DNA from: Hahellaceae bacterium
Lineage (GTDB): Bacteria; Pseudomonadota; Gammaproteobacteria; Pseudomonadales; Oleiphilaceae
DNA length: 64,000 bases
Assembly: GCA_016744695.1 (NCBI GenBank)
Contig: JADGDV010000002.1
Location: forward strand, 178,707 to 242,706
Direction: 5' to 3'
Position numbers and translations under genes: made by a program. The notes under the pieces were generated by a model that did no database searches, was not told the origin of the DNA, and saw only the letters and a list, made by a program, of their open reading frames with translations. Every line of letters starts with the position of its first letter. Position 1 is the stretch's first letter. Positions 8,766 through 18,301 of the stretch are shown here, one piece after another.

Positions 8766-9356
8766 ATGACTTCAAAATCTACAGCCGAACAGTTTGCGCA
8801 TTCATTGAAAGAATTAAACCTGATAGTGGAGGGTGATAACACCAAGTTACCACCCGTTGATGACTGGCACCCGACAGTTTCTGGTGAAATTGATATACGC
8901 ATCAATCGAGAAGGTATGTGGTTTTATCAAAACGAAGAAATGACAAGAAAAGCGATGGTTAAGCTCTTCTCGAGCATTTTGCGTCTTGATTCTGACCAGA
9001 AGTATTACCTAGTATCGCCTGTTGAGAAAATGCGCATTACGGTAGATGTAGTGCCTTTTGCTATTGTTGATTTTCGTGTGGTCACACTAGAAGGCAAACA
9101 AGCTATTATCTTCAAGACCAATATTGAAGAAGACCTTGTGCTCAAAGACCCACAACAGTTTGTTGTCGACAAAAATGATAAAGAAGAGCCTATTCCTTTA
9201 ATTACAGTAAGGAAAAACCTAAAAGGCCTGTTAAACAGAAATGTTTTTTATCAATTGGCTGATATAGCTGAGTTACATGAAGTAGAAGGGGTTGAATATT
9301 TAGGGGTTTGGAGTTGTGATCAGTTTTACCCTATAGATCTTGCTTCTTCAACGTAG
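8766..9356 (+). CDS. DUF1285 domain protein
   Basis: A 196-residue soluble protein matching DUF1285: the conserved region begins with VDDWHPTVSGEIDIRINREGMWFY, contains MVKLFSSILRLD and YYLVSPVEKMRITVDVVPF, and ends in a beta-rich half. Nothing suggests an enzyme active site; there is no signal peptide or membrane segment. It lies four bases after the radical SAM gene and shares its promoter and terminator. The pairing is the only functional clue, and I do not assign a role. Confidence 0.82.
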   Translation: MTSKSTAEQFAHSLKELNLIVEGDNTKLPPVDDWHPTVSGEIDIRINREGMWFYQNEEMTRKAMVKLFSSILRLDSDQKYYLVSPVEKMRITVDVVPFAIVDFRVVTLEGKQAIIFKTNIEEDLVLKDPQQFVVDKNDKEEPIPLITVRKNLKGLLNRNVFYQLADIAELHEVEGVEYLGVWSCDQFYPIDLASST

Positions 9357-9374
9357 TTGAGTGATCTAAAACAA

Positions 9375-9400
9375 AAAAGGCCTCTTTAAAGAGGCCTTTT
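9375..9400. terminator. Bidirectional terminator between DUF1285 gene and etfD
   Basis: A perfect 26-base palindrome, with arms AAAAGGCCTCTTT and AAAGAGGCCTTTT, lies between two convergent genes. A- and T-runs on both sides let it work in both directions. No loop bases are left unpaired in the duplex form, so in RNA the central TTTAAA forms the loop. Confidence 0.9.
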
Positions 9401-9415
9401 AGTGTTTTTTACTAC

Positions 9416-11071
9416 CTACATATTAGGGTAGTTTGGACCGCCGCCGCCTTCAGGTGTTACCCATGTAATATTTTGTGCTGGGTCTTTAATATCACATGTT
9501 TTACAGTGAACGCAGTTTTGAGAGTTAATCTGAAAACGCTTGCTGCCATTTTCTTCTTCAACAATCTCATATACGCCTGCTGGGCAGTAACGCTGAGCCG
9601 GTTCGTCAAACATTGGTAAGTTATCACGAATAGGAAGCTCTGGATCTTTAAGCTTAAGGTGACAACGCTGATCTTCTTCGTGGTTTGTATTAGAAATAAA
9701 TACCGAAGTAAGACGATCAAATGTCAGCTTGTTGTCAGGCTTTGCATACTCAATTTTTTTGCACTCTGAAGCAGGCTTCATTTGTGCGTGGTCTTCATGA
9801 GTATCATGTAGAGTGAAAGGTAGACTTCCACGTAGTATGTTTTGCTCAAAGTACGCAATTGCTCCGCCAATCATGCTACCAAACTTATGCATGCCTGGGC
9901 CGAAGTTACGCGTATCATATAACTCTTTATATACAGACGATGCCTTGTACTTATCAGTGTAAGCAGTAAGATCAGCGCCACCTGTTGATCCACCTTTAAT
10001 GGCTTCAAAAACAGCTTCAGCACCTAGCATGCCTGTCTTCATTGCGGTGTGTGAGCCCTTAATTTTTGAGAAATTAAGTGTGCCGGCATCACAACCAAGA
10101 ATTAATCCACCAGGGAATGTCATCTTAGGTAGGGCGTTGAAACCCCCTTTAGTAATTGCACGAGCGCCATAAGAAATACGCTTTCCGCCTTCAAGATACT
10201 TTCTAACTTCTTTGTTTGTTTTCAAACGCTGAAATTCTTCAAAAGGGCTTAGGTAAGGGTTTGAGTAGTTAAGGTCTGTAATTAAACCAACAAACACCTG
10301 GTTGTTCTCAAGATGATATAAGAATGAACCACCACTTGCACCATGCTGGTCTAGAGGCCAGCCAGCTGTGTGAACAACAAGACCTGGCTCATGCTTAGCA
10401 GGGTCAATTTCCCATAGCTCTTTAATACCAATACCGTAATGCTGTGGATCGGAATCTTTATCAAGCTGGAACTTTTCAATGAGCTCTTTACCTAGGTGAC
10501 CACGACAGCCCTCAGTAAATAATGTGTACTTAGCAAGAAGTTCCATGCCAGGCATGTAAGTGTCTTTAGGGTTGCCTGCTTCATCAACACCCATATCGCC
10601 AGTTAAAACACCGCGCACACTACCGTCTTCATTATAAAGAACTTCTGATGCTGCAAACCCAGGGTAAACTTCAGCACCCATGCCTTCAGCTTGCTCTGCT
10701 AACCAGCGGCAAACATTACCTAGACTTACAATGTAGTTGCCATGGTTGTGCATGTTCTTAGGAACGAATGCATTAGGTACTTTAATACCTTTTTCTGCAC
10801 TTTTAAGAACGAAGATTTCATCTCTGGTGACAGGGACGTCTAGTGGAGCCCCAAGCTCTTTCCAGTTTGGGAATAGTTCATTAAGTGCGCTGGGCTCAAA
10901 AACAGTACCTGCCAGAATATGGGCTCCAACTTCAGACCCTTTTTCTACTACGCAGACAGTTAGTTCGGTTTCAGATTCCTGAGCAAGCTGCAATACTTTA
11001 CAGGCTGCTGATAAGCCCGCTGGGCCAGCACCTACGATCAGGACGTCAAACTCCATTGATTCGCGTTCCAC
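9416..11071 (-). CDS. etfD: Electron transfer flavoprotein-ubiquinone oxidoreductase
   Basis: A 551-residue membrane-associated flavoenzyme moving electrons from reduced ETF to ubiquinone. The N-terminal FAD-binding motif is VLIVGAGPAGLSAACKVLQLA (first part, near residue 10). The family segment GKRISYGARAITKGGFNALPKMTFPGG is present (in part the quinone-site region). The C-terminal 4Fe-4S domain carries CPAGVYE and CVHCKTCDIKDP, ending in GGGGPNYPNM, the standard ETF-QO terminus. The GTG start at 11071 has AGGAG seven bases upstream; an in-frame ATG at 11056 lacks such a site. It is divergent from etfBA with a PsrA-like operator in between. Confidence 0.97.
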   Translation of the reverse strand: MERESMEFDVLIVGAGPAGLSAACKVLQLAQESETELTVCVVEKGSEVGAHILAGTVFEPSALNELFPNWKELGAPLDVPVTRDEIFVLKSAEKGIKVPNAFVPKNMHNHGNYIVSLGNVCRWLAEQAEGMGAEVYPGFAASEVLYNEDGSVRGVLTGDMGVDEAGNPKDTYMPGMELLAKYTLFTEGCRGHLGKELIEKFQLDKDSDPQHYGIGIKELWEIDPAKHEPGLVVHTAGWPLDQHGASGGSFLYHLENNQVFVGLITDLNYSNPYLSPFEEFQRLKTNKEVRKYLEGGKRISYGARAITKGGFNALPKMTFPGGLILGCDAGTLNFSKIKGSHTAMKTGMLGAEAVFEAIKGGSTGGADLTAYTDKYKASSVYKELYDTRNFGPGMHKFGSMIGGAIAYFEQNILRGSLPFTLHDTHEDHAQMKPASECKKIEYAKPDNKLTFDRLTSVFISNTNHEEDQRCHLKLKDPELPIRDNLPMFDEPAQRYCPAGVYEIVEEENGSKRFQINSQNCVHCKTCDIKDPAQNITWVTPEGGGGPNYPNM

Positions 11072-11553
11072 TATAGGACTCCTCGTTAACTCTTCTAGTT
11101 AAAGTTATATAGTAGTAGGTGTGGCCACTCACTACCTTATAAATACATTACGTTAGTTGAATACATAATGTTGTAATCGATTTAGGACGCGAATTATAAC
11201 GTCCTGACCCTTAAAAGGATATACTAAAACAACTTTCAAACAAACGTTTGTTTGAAACATAACTTGGCTTACATCAATAAATTATTCATTAATCTAAATT
11301 TCAATAACTTAAGCTACATATTGGTTATGTGCTTATAGTGCTTAAACTTACACCTGTTCTATGAATATGCATTAATAATGAGCATATATTCCTTGGAATT
11401 GACCTAATGGTATTGACCAATCCGAATTTTATAGTCAGTATGAGGGCGCTTTGCGTTAGGTGGATAATCATTTTGCATTTTATGCATTATTAGTTAAGTC
11501 CATGTTAAACGTAATTGCCTAAAATCAATCAATCGCTAATAAACGAGGAATCT
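11072..11553. other. Divergent etfD/etfBA control region
   Basis: A 482-base non-coding region between etfD and etfB. It contains the 24-base palindrome listed separately. Closer to etfB there is a direct repeat of TTGACC (11399-11404 and 11413-11418). GAGGA at 11545-11549 is the etfB ribosome binding site. No convincing ORF or RNA gene is seen. Confidence 0.5.
11234..11257. promoter_or_regulatory. PsrA/TetR-like operator between etfD and etfBA
   Basis: A perfect 24-base palindrome with arms TTTCAAACAAAC and GTTTGTTTGAAA. TetR-type fatty-acid regulators of gammaproteobacteria (PsrA) recognise CAAAC/GTTTG inverted repeats, and ETF genes are known members of such regulons. The location between divergent ETF genes fits. 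The regulator gene itself is not in the window. Confidence 0.65.
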
Positions 11554-12303
11554 ATGAAGGTTCTGGTCGCTGTTAAACGAGTAATCGACTACAACGTTAA
11601 GGCTCGTGTTAAGCCTGACAATACAGGTGTTGATCTGACTAACGTCAAGATGGCAATGAACCCCTTTTGTGAAATCGCAGTTGAAGAAGCTGTTAGATTA
11701 AAAGAGAAGGGTGTTGCTAGTGAGATCGTTGTTGTTTCTATTGGACCAAAAGTAGCGCAAGAGCAGATTCGTACTTCTCTTGCTCTAGGTGCTGATCGCG
11801 GTATTCTTATCGAAACTGACGAAGAAGTTCAGTCTCTCGACGCTGCTAAGCTACTTAAGGCTGTTTTTGAAAAAGAGCAACCTAACCTGGTTATTCTTGG
11901 TAAGCAATCAATTGATTCTGATAACAATCAGACAGGTCAAATGCTTGCAGCCCTAACGGGTATGCCACAGGGTACATTTGCTTCAGAAGTTGCCGTAGAA
12001 GGCGATAAAGTAAATGTAACTCGTGAAATTGATGGTGGTTTGGTAACGGTTGCGCTTAATACGCCTGCGGTTATTACAACTGACCTTCGTCTGAATGAGC
12101 CACGTTATGCATCACTACCTAATATAATGAAAGCTAAGAAGAAGCCACTAGAGCTTACTTCACCAGCTGATTTAGGTGTTGAGCTTAAGCCTAGCCTTAC
12201 AACCTTAAAGGTTGAAGAGCCTGCAACGCGTCAAGCAGGTATTAAGGTAGCTGACGTTGCTGAACTGGTAGACAAACTGAAAAACGAAGCGAAGGTGATC
12301 TAA
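11554..12303 (+). CDS. etfB: Electron transfer flavoprotein beta subunit
   Basis: A 249-residue AMP-binding subunit of the heterodimeric ETF that collects electrons from acyl-CoA dehydrogenases. The N-terminus [14 protein letters not shown], the motif [16 protein letters not shown], the central [21 protein letters not shown] signature (partly quoted) and the C-terminal MKAKKKPLE region are all typical. I place the start at the ATG 11554, with GAGGA four bases upstream, rather than a TTG 39 bases earlier that would add an unconserved N-terminus. The etfA ATG follows the stop codon directly, indicating tight translational coupling. Confidence 0.97.
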   Translation: MKVLVAVKRVIDYNVKARVKPDNTGVDLTNVKMAMNPFCEIAVEEAVRLKEKGVASEIVVVSIGPKVAQEQIRTSLALGADRGILIETDEEVQSLDAAKLLKAVFEKEQPNLVILGKQSIDSDNNQTGQMLAALTGMPQGTFASEVAVEGDKVNVTREIDGGLVTVALNTPAVITTDLRLNEPRYASLPNIMKAKKKPLELTSPADLGVELKPSLTTLKVEEPATRQAGIKVADVAELVDKLKNEAKVI

Positions 12304-13236
12304 ATGAGCATTCTTGTTATTGCTGATCATGAAAATGGTAGCCTTAAGGCTGCTACTTTAAACGTCGTTTCTGCAGCTAAAGCTATTGGTGGTGACGTTG
12401 AAGTTCTTGTTGTTGGTGAAAACTGTGGTTCTGCCGCAGAAGCCGCAGCAAAAATTGAAGGTGTAAGCAAAGTATTAGTTGCTGATAATGCAGCTTACGG
12501 CCACCAGTTGGCTGAAAATCTTGCACTTTTAGTTGCTGATTTAGGTAAAGGTTATAGCCATATTCTTGCGTCTGCAGGAACAACAGGCAAAGACTTCTTA
12601 CCTCGTGTAGCAGCACTTTTAGACGTTGCACAAATTTCAGATATTATTTCTGTTGAATCTGCAGATTCATTTAAGCGTCCTATTTATGCAGGTAACGCTA
12701 TTGCAACGGTTCAATCTTCAGATAGCATCAAAGTGATGACTGTTCGTAGTACTGCATTTGATGCAGCCGCTGCTGAAGGTGGTTCTGCTGCTGTTGAAAG
12801 CATTGATAATGTACAAGATGCAGGTATATCTGCGTTTGTTAGTGCAGAAATTGCTAAGTCAGATCGTCCTGAATTAACCAGTGCTTCAATTGTTGTTTCT
12901 GGTGGACGTGGCATGCAGAATGGCGAAAACTTCAAGATGCTTGAAGCGATTGCTGATAAGTTAGGCGCTGGTGTTGGCGCTTCACGTGCTGCAGTAGATG
13001 CTGGTTTTGTTCCTAACGATATGCAGGTTGGTCAAACAGGCAAGATTGTTGCCCCTAACCTTTATATTGCTGTTGGTATCTCTGGTGCGATTCAGCACTT
13101 AGCAGGTATGTCTGGCAGTAAGGTTATTGTTGCAATCAACAAAGACGAAGATGCACCTATATTTCAGGTTGCAGATTACGGCTTAGTTGCAGACTTGTTT
13201 GAAGCAGTACCTGAGCTTGAAAAAGCATTAGGTTAG
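12304..13236 (+). CDS. etfA: Electron transfer flavoprotein alpha subunit
   Basis: A 310-residue FAD-binding subunit of ETF. The N-terminal Rossmann-like half (MSILVIADHENGSLKAATL) is followed by the C-terminal FAD domain. That domain contains VVSGGRGM, GAGVGASRAAVDAGF, QVGQTGKIVAPNLYIAVGISGAIQH (shortened here as the QVGQTGK and AVGISGAIQH blocks) and VAINKDEDAPIF. Length is standard. It begins right after etfB and ends before a strong terminator. It should accept electrons from the isovaleryl-CoA dehydrogenase encoded in the nearby liu operon and donate to the divergent EtfD. Confidence 0.97.
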   Translation: MSILVIADHENGSLKAATLNVVSAAKAIGGDVEVLVVGENCGSAAEAAAKIEGVSKVLVADNAAYGHQLAENLALLVADLGKGYSHILASAGTTGKDFLPRVAALLDVAQISDIISVESADSFKRPIYAGNAIATVQSSDSIKVMTVRSTAFDAAAAEGGSAAVESIDNVQDAGISAFVSAEIAKSDRPELTSASIVVSGGRGMQNGENFKMLEAIADKLGAGVGASRAAVDAGFVPNDMQVGQTGKIVAPNLYIAVGISGAIQHLAGMSGSKVIVAINKDEDAPIFQVADYGLVADLFEAVPELEKALG

Positions 13237-13309
13237 TATCTGCTTAATAGTTATAAATGTTGTTGTTTGGTTTAATAGATCACATTAATAATGTTTCATA
13301 ACTATATGA

Positions 13310-13336
13310 AAAAGCCCGATTTTATCGGGCTTTTTC
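13310..13336. terminator. Terminator between etfA and aacS
   Basis: A 12-bp stem, AAAAAGCCCGAT (13310-13321) and ATCGGGCTTTTT (13325-13336), with a TTT loop. T-runs lie on both strands. It sits between the convergent etfBA and liu operons and should serve both. Confidence 0.9.
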
Positions 13337-13392
13337 TGTTTCTGAATACCCACTTTTGTATTCAGGGTTGATTCCGTTTTACTCCATCACGG

Positions 13393-15390
13393 CTACGGGT
13401 GGCTTAATGCTTCCAGGCCTTCAAATAACGTTAATGCCTCCGGGTTTGCTAACGCATCTTTATTTTTAACCTCTAAACCATGCACTACATTTCTCACTGC
13501 TAACTCTACAATTTTACCGCTGATTGTTCTTGGAATATCACTTACCTGAATTATTTTAGCAGGCACATGTCTTGGCGTGGTATTGCTTCTTATGATGGCT
13601 TTAATGTCAGTTATTAAATCTTCTGTTAAGGTAATGTTGTCTATTAATTTTACAAATAATATGACCCGTACATCATCTTGCCATTGCTGACCAATCGCAA
13701 TTGACTCTAATACTGATTCAACCTTTTCAACCTGTCTGTAAATTTCAGCGGTACCTATTCTTACGCCACCAGGGTTAAGTACGGCATCTGATCGCCCATG
13801 TATAATCACGCCACGCTGAGTGAGATCTTGATTTTCAGCATGATGATTTATAAATTCACCATAGTCTCCATGCGCCCATATGCCATCAGAGAATTTTAAT
13901 GATTTAAAGGCATTGAAATATGCGTTTTTGTATTTACTGTCATCGTCATCATTCCAAAAACCAATAGGCATTGAAGGGAAGGGTGTAAGACACACTAACT
14001 CTCCCTTGCCTGACGTAAGTGGCTCGCCTTGATCATTATAAAACGCTAGATCCATCCCAAGCCCTGCACACTGCAGTTCGCCTTGGTAAACTGGCAAAGT
14101 AGACATGCCTAAAGCAAAGCAAGATATGATGTCTGTGCCACCGGATATACTTGAAACACACACATCCTCTTTAATCTGTTGGTAGATATAGTTAAAGCTT
14201 TCATGAGATAAGGGGGAGCCCGTAGATAGAATCGATTTCAGTGAGCCTAACTTGTGGCTTGTTTTAGGCTCTAAACCTGCTTTTTCACAGGCAGAGAAAT
14301 ATTTAGCGCTCACACCAAATATAGATACGTTTTCTTCTTCGGCGATATCAAACAGTGCGTTTGGGCTTTGGTGAAAGGGAGAACCATCAAAAAGAACTAA
14401 GGTAGATCCTTGAGATAGTCCGCTAACCAGCCAATTCCACATCATCCAACCACACGTTGTATAATAGAAAAGCTTATCATCCTCTTTAAGGTCGGTATGT
14501 AGGGCTAGCTCTTTCACATGCTGGAGTAGTGTGCCGCCTACACTATGGACGATACACTTTGGAATACCTGTTGTTCCTGAAGAATACATCACATAGAGCG
14601 GGTCAGAAAAACTCACTTGTTCAAATTTTAGCGGGTAGGGTGTCGTCGCTTTATAATTACCCCATAAGGTAGTGTTGGTTGAGTAACAAGGCTTGGCCTC
14701 ATCTTCAATGTATTCAATGATTACAAGCTGCTCCAGGCTATCTAGTGAGTCTACAATCTCACTTACTCTACAGGTTGAGCTAATGCGCTTGCCTGCATAA
14801 TTATATCCGTTTGTAGCAAATAGTAGTTTGGGACTAATTTGACCCAAGCGATCAATTACACCGTTTCGGCCAAAGTCTGGAGAACATGATGACCAAATAG
14901 CACCCAAGCTAGTGGTTGCAAGCATCGCAATAACAGCTTCGCTACAATTAGGTAAAAACCCTGCAACTCTATCTCCTTTTTCTATGCCCAGTTCACGCAT
15001 AGCTCCTGCTATACGCTCTACTTCGCTATAAAGTATTTTATAGCTAATTTCTTTTCTTCGCCCATCTTCGGCTCGTTCAATAATAGCTAGATCATCATTA
15101 CACTTTGGTAGAAGGTTCTCTGCGAAGTTGAGTGTTGATCCTGGAAACCATTTACATTGATAAAACCGTTCTTCTTGCTGATAAACATTAGTGAGATCAA
15201 AGTTACCTTTTAGTTTAGAAAACGTAACAAGAGAGCTCCAGAACAACACTTTACACTCTACACTCCATTGATGAAGTTCTTCATAGTTATTAAATTGAAG
15301 ACCTAGCTCATCTGAAAGGTAAGATAAAAACTTGGATAACGTGCTGTTGTTAATACGTGCCTGGTCTGGCTTCCATAGTAATTTATTCAT
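13393..15390 (-). CDS. aacS: Acetoacetyl-CoA synthetase
   Basis: A 665-residue acyl-CoA synthetase of the AMP-forming family that activates acetoacetate to acetoacetyl-CoA. The N-terminal acetyl-CoA-synthetase-type domain is present. The P-loop is YVMYSSGTTGIPKCIVHS near residue 270, followed by the AacS-specific CGWMMWNWLVSGL. The hinge motif is HGRSDAVLNPGGVRIG, and the catalytic lysine is in RTISGKIVELAVR near the end. It starts five bases after mvaB, which makes acetoacetate from HMG-CoA, so it completes the pathway to acetyl-CoA units after thiolysis. It is last in the liu operon and ends at a bidirectional terminator. Confidence 0.93.
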   Translation of the reverse strand: MNKLLWKPDQARINNSTLSKFLSYLSDELGLQFNNYEELHQWSVECKVLFWSSLVTFSKLKGNFDLTNVYQQEERFYQCKWFPGSTLNFAENLLPKCNDDLAIIERAEDGRRKEISYKILYSEVERIAGAMRELGIEKGDRVAGFLPNCSEAVIAMLATTSLGAIWSSCSPDFGRNGVIDRLGQISPKLLFATNGYNYAGKRISSTCRVSEIVDSLDSLEQLVIIEYIEDEAKPCYSTNTTLWGNYKATTPYPLKFEQVSFSDPLYVMYSSGTTGIPKCIVHSVGGTLLQHVKELALHTDLKEDDKLFYYTTCGWMMWNWLVSGLSQGSTLVLFDGSPFHQSPNALFDIAEEENVSIFGVSAKYFSACEKAGLEPKTSHKLGSLKSILSTGSPLSHESFNYIYQQIKEDVCVSSISGGTDIISCFALGMSTLPVYQGELQCAGLGMDLAFYNDQGEPLTSGKGELVCLTPFPSMPIGFWNDDDDSKYKNAYFNAFKSLKFSDGIWAHGDYGEFINHHAENQDLTQRGVIIHGRSDAVLNPGGVRIGTAEIYRQVEKVESVLESIAIGQQWQDDVRVILFVKLIDNITLTEDLITDIKAIIRSNTTPRHVPAKIIQVSDIPRTISGKIVELAVRNVVHGLEVKNKDALANPEALTLFEGLEALSHP

Positions 15391-15395
15391 AGCAT

Positions 15396-16298
15396 TTATT
15401 GCTCATTGCTGGCCAAGGCGACTTTAGAGCCGTTTTGTCTATTTAATTTATTGCAGATGTAGTTGCCTGCAGTGATCAACTTTTCTAAATCAACGCCGGT
15501 ACTTAAACCAAGGCCATGAAGCATATAAATAACGTCTTCCGTCGCCATATTACCTGAGGCGCCTTTTGCGTAAGGGCAGCCGCCTAGGCCCGCGACAGAG
15601 GTATCTATTGTGCTAATACCTTGGTCAAGAGATGCATATATATTTGTTAAGGCTTGGCCATAGGTATCATGAAAGTGAACGGCTAATTGATCTGTGGAAA
15701 AATCTTTTTTTAGTAGCGTTAAAAGTGACTTAACTCGGTTTGCTGTACCTACACCAATGGTATCGCCTAATGAGATTTCATAGCATCCGAGTTCAAGCAG
15801 TTTTCGTGAGGTTTCTAATACGTTTTTTTGAGGAATATCACCTTCGTAAGGACAGCCCATTGTGCAAGATACGTAACCACGAACTTTAATATGGTGCTGT
15901 TTGGCAAGGTTTATTAGTGGCTTGAAGCGATCAATACTTTCTTCTATAGAGCAGTTGATGTTGGTTTTGCAAAAAAGTTCGGAGGCCGCAGTAAATACAG
16001 CTATTTCATCTACTCCTGATTCAATGGCACTCTGTAGGCCTTGTAAGTTGGGTGTGAGTGCTGCGTAAGTAACAGAAGGGGCTCTTTCTATCTGTTTAAA
16101 TACCTCATCGCTAGAGGCCATTTGTGGCACCCATTTGGGTGAAACAAAACTACCTGCTTCAATGTGCGATAAACCGGTTTCAGAAAGCTGATTGATGAGT
16201 TCTACTTTATACTCAACAGGTAGCAGTGAAATTTCATTTTGCAGACCATCCCTAGGCCCGACTTCAATTATTTTTATGTTTGGCTGCATCATTGCCAT
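15396..16298 (-). CDS. mvaB: Hydroxymethylglutaryl-CoA lyase
   Basis: A 300-residue TIM-barrel enzyme that cleaves HMG-CoA to acetoacetate and acetyl-CoA, the last step of leucine breakdown. The N-terminal IIEVGPRDGLQNE has the catalytic Arg-Asp. The metal-binding HFHDTYGQALTN motif and the mobile catalytic loop GLGGCPYAKGASGNMATEDV with its cysteine are present. Length is standard. The ATG overlaps the stop of liuD by one base (TAATG), indicating coupling. In pseudomonads the orthologue is called LiuE; mvaB is used for the same enzyme. Confidence 0.95.
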   Translation of the reverse strand: MAMMQPNIKIIEVGPRDGLQNEISLLPVEYKVELINQLSETGLSHIEAGSFVSPKWVPQMASSDEVFKQIERAPSVTYAALTPNLQGLQSAIESGVDEIAVFTAASELFCKTNINCSIEESIDRFKPLINLAKQHHIKVRGYVSCTMGCPYEGDIPQKNVLETSRKLLELGCYEISLGDTIGVGTANRVKSLLTLLKKDFSTDQLAVHFHDTYGQALTNIYASLDQGISTIDTSVAGLGGCPYAKGASGNMATEDVIYMLHGLGLSTGVDLEKLITAGNYICNKLNRQNGSKVALASNEQ

Positions 16299-18301
16299 TA
16301 TCCTTGCTGCTCTTCAGCTATAAACTCGATAAGCTGTTGGTCTGCATCAACGATTTCATTTTGTGCGCAATAATACTCTTTTACTGTTCCTGTATAGGGC
16401 GCGAATATGGTGTGTTCCATTTTCATTGCTTCAATAATAATTAAAGAATCACCTTTATTGACCTTTGTTCCTGGCTCAACTTCAAGGCTAACAATTTTGC
16501 CGTGAAGCGGGGCAAGAAGAGAGCCTTCTGTTTGAGTATCATCACTTTCATGACTGATAGTAGGTATCTCAAAATCATAGCTAGAATAGACCTTAAATAA
16601 CTTTATTAACTTGTTGTTTATAAAGAAATTTGTTTTTATTTTAATTCCGTTTATTAGTGTGCTTATAGTATTATGTTCAACACTAAAATTAACTTGGTAT
16701 TGCTCATTGTTGTAGCTAATTAAATAACGATTATTAGCAGAAGACCTTAGATTGAACGTGTGTGTAATATCACTTTCAGTTAATGTAAATGTTGTTGCCT
16801 GTGTTCCATTCAATTGCCAAAAATCAGTGTGATTCCAGGGTGAGGATAGGTCAGTAACTTGAGTATGTTTATGCGTGCTGTCAGTGACAATTGAGTGTAT
16901 ATACAAGGCAGCAGCCGTTAAAAGCGATGTTGTATCTGGGCTCGGTTTATTGAATAAGTCTACTTTATGATTTTCTATAAACTCTGTCGTGACTTGTTTA
17001 TTAATAAATTCAGGGTGACTTATGACTGACTTTAAAAAATCGCAGTTAGTATATAAACCAGCAATATGGAGCTCACTTAATGCGCGATACATCGTTTGTG
17101 CTGCGGCTGTTCTGTTCTCCCCCCATGTAATTAATTTTGCGATCATAGGGTCATAAAAAACACTAATCTCGTCATTTTCTCTCACCCCTGAATCGATTCT
17201 TACACATTCAGATTCTTGAGGCAGCCTATAGTGCAACAATTTACCCGTCGCAGGTAGAAAGTCTTTATCTGGGTTTTCTGCATAAATACGTGACTCAAAC
17301 GCGTGCCCAATACAGGGTATGTCTGCTTGTTTTAGTGGCAGTGGATCGCCATTAGCAACTTTTATTTGCCACTCGACCAAGTCTTGCCCTGTTATCATTT
17401 CACTTACAGGGTGCTCAACTTGCAAGCGTGTATTCATTTCCATGAAATAGAAATTTTGATTTTTATCCAGTAAGAATTCAACCGTGCCTGCACCTTCATA
17501 ATTTATCGCCTTGGCACAATTTAAGGCAGTTTCGCCCATTAAACGGCGTGTTTCATCTGACAGATCGGGGGCAGGTGCTTCTTCAATGATTTTTTGATGG
17601 CGACGTTGAACGGAACAGTCTCTATCATATAAATACACTCCGTTGCCTTGTGTGTCACAAAATATTTGAACTTCAATATGCCGTGGCTGTTCTATATATT
17701 TTTCAATTAGGAGCTTCTCGTTGCCAAAGGATGACAGTGCTTCTCGTTGAGCGGCCAAAATTGCATGCTCAATTTCTTCTTTTTGTCTTACAATGCGCAT
17801 ACCTTTTCCGCCGCCACCCAGAGAGGCTTTAATAAGCTGGGGGAAGCCTACTTTAAGTGCTTCGTCTTTGAGCATCTGAAGCGACTGATCTTCACCATGA
17901 TACCCAGGAACCAATGGAACCCCGGCTTTTAGCATAATATTTTTAGCTTCGCTTTTTGATCCCATTGCATGCATGGCTGAGGCAGGTGGACCAATAAAAA
18001 TAATGTTGTTAGCGTCACAGAGGGCTGGTAATTCAGCGTTTTCTGATAAGAAACCATAACCTGGGTGTATTGCATCGGCAGAAGAAATTTTGGCTATCTC
18101 AATAATGTTATCAAGTTTTAGATAACTTTCAGAAGGCTCTGATCCACCAATATAATAAGCTTCATCTGCTTGCTCAGTGAATAGGGCGTTACAATCTGCA
18201 TCTGAATAAACAGCGACTGTTTTGATACCTAAGGCTTTTGCTGTTTTGATGATTCTACAGGCAATTTCACCACGGTTAGCAATCAATAATTTATTTATCA
18301 T
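16298..18301 (-). CDS. liuD: Methylcrotonyl-CoA carboxylase biotin-containing alpha subunit
   Basis: A 667-residue protein with biotin carboxylase and biotin carrier domains. Biotin carboxylase motifs are KLLIANRGEIACRI at the N-terminus, ASLGGGGKGMRIV for ATP binding and FMEMNTRLQVEHPVSE. The C-terminal carrier domain ends with IIEAMKMEHTIFAP, where the lysine of AMKM is biotinylated. The domain order and size match MccA/LiuD, which carboxylates 3-methylcrotonyl-CoA with LiuB. The specificity is taken from the operon rather than the sequence alone. It overlaps liuC by four bases and mvaB by one. Confidence 0.93.
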   Translation of the reverse strand: MINKLLIANRGEIACRIIKTAKALGIKTVAVYSDADCNALFTEQADEAYYIGGSEPSESYLKLDNIIEIAKISSADAIHPGYGFLSENAELPALCDANNIIFIGPPASAMHAMGSKSEAKNIMLKAGVPLVPGYHGEDQSLQMLKDEALKVGFPQLIKASLGGGGKGMRIVRQKEEIEHAILAAQREALSSFGNEKLLIEKYIEQPRHIEVQIFCDTQGNGVYLYDRDCSVQRRHQKIIEEAPAPDLSDETRRLMGETALNCAKAINYEGAGTVEFLLDKNQNFYFMEMNTRLQVEHPVSEMITGQDLVEWQIKVANGDPLPLKQADIPCIGHAFESRIYAENPDKDFLPATGKLLHYRLPQESECVRIDSGVRENDEISVFYDPMIAKLITWGENRTAAAQTMYRALSELHIAGLYTNCDFLKSVISHPEFINKQVTTEFIENHKVDLFNKPSPDTTSLLTAAALYIHSIVTDSTHKHTQVTDLSSPWNHTDFWQLNGTQATTFTLTESDITHTFNLRSSANNRYLISYNNEQYQVNFSVEHNTISTLINGIKIKTNFFINNKLIKLFKVYSSYDFEIPTISHESDDTQTEGSLLAPLHGKIVSLEVEPGTKVNKGDSLIIIEAMKMEHTIFAPYTGTVKEYYCAQNEIVDADQQLIEFIAEEQQG

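Noticed and set aside
11515..11553. Upstream TTG start for etfB
   Set aside because: It adds 13 residues unlike other EtfB proteins and lies before the GAGGA ribosome site.
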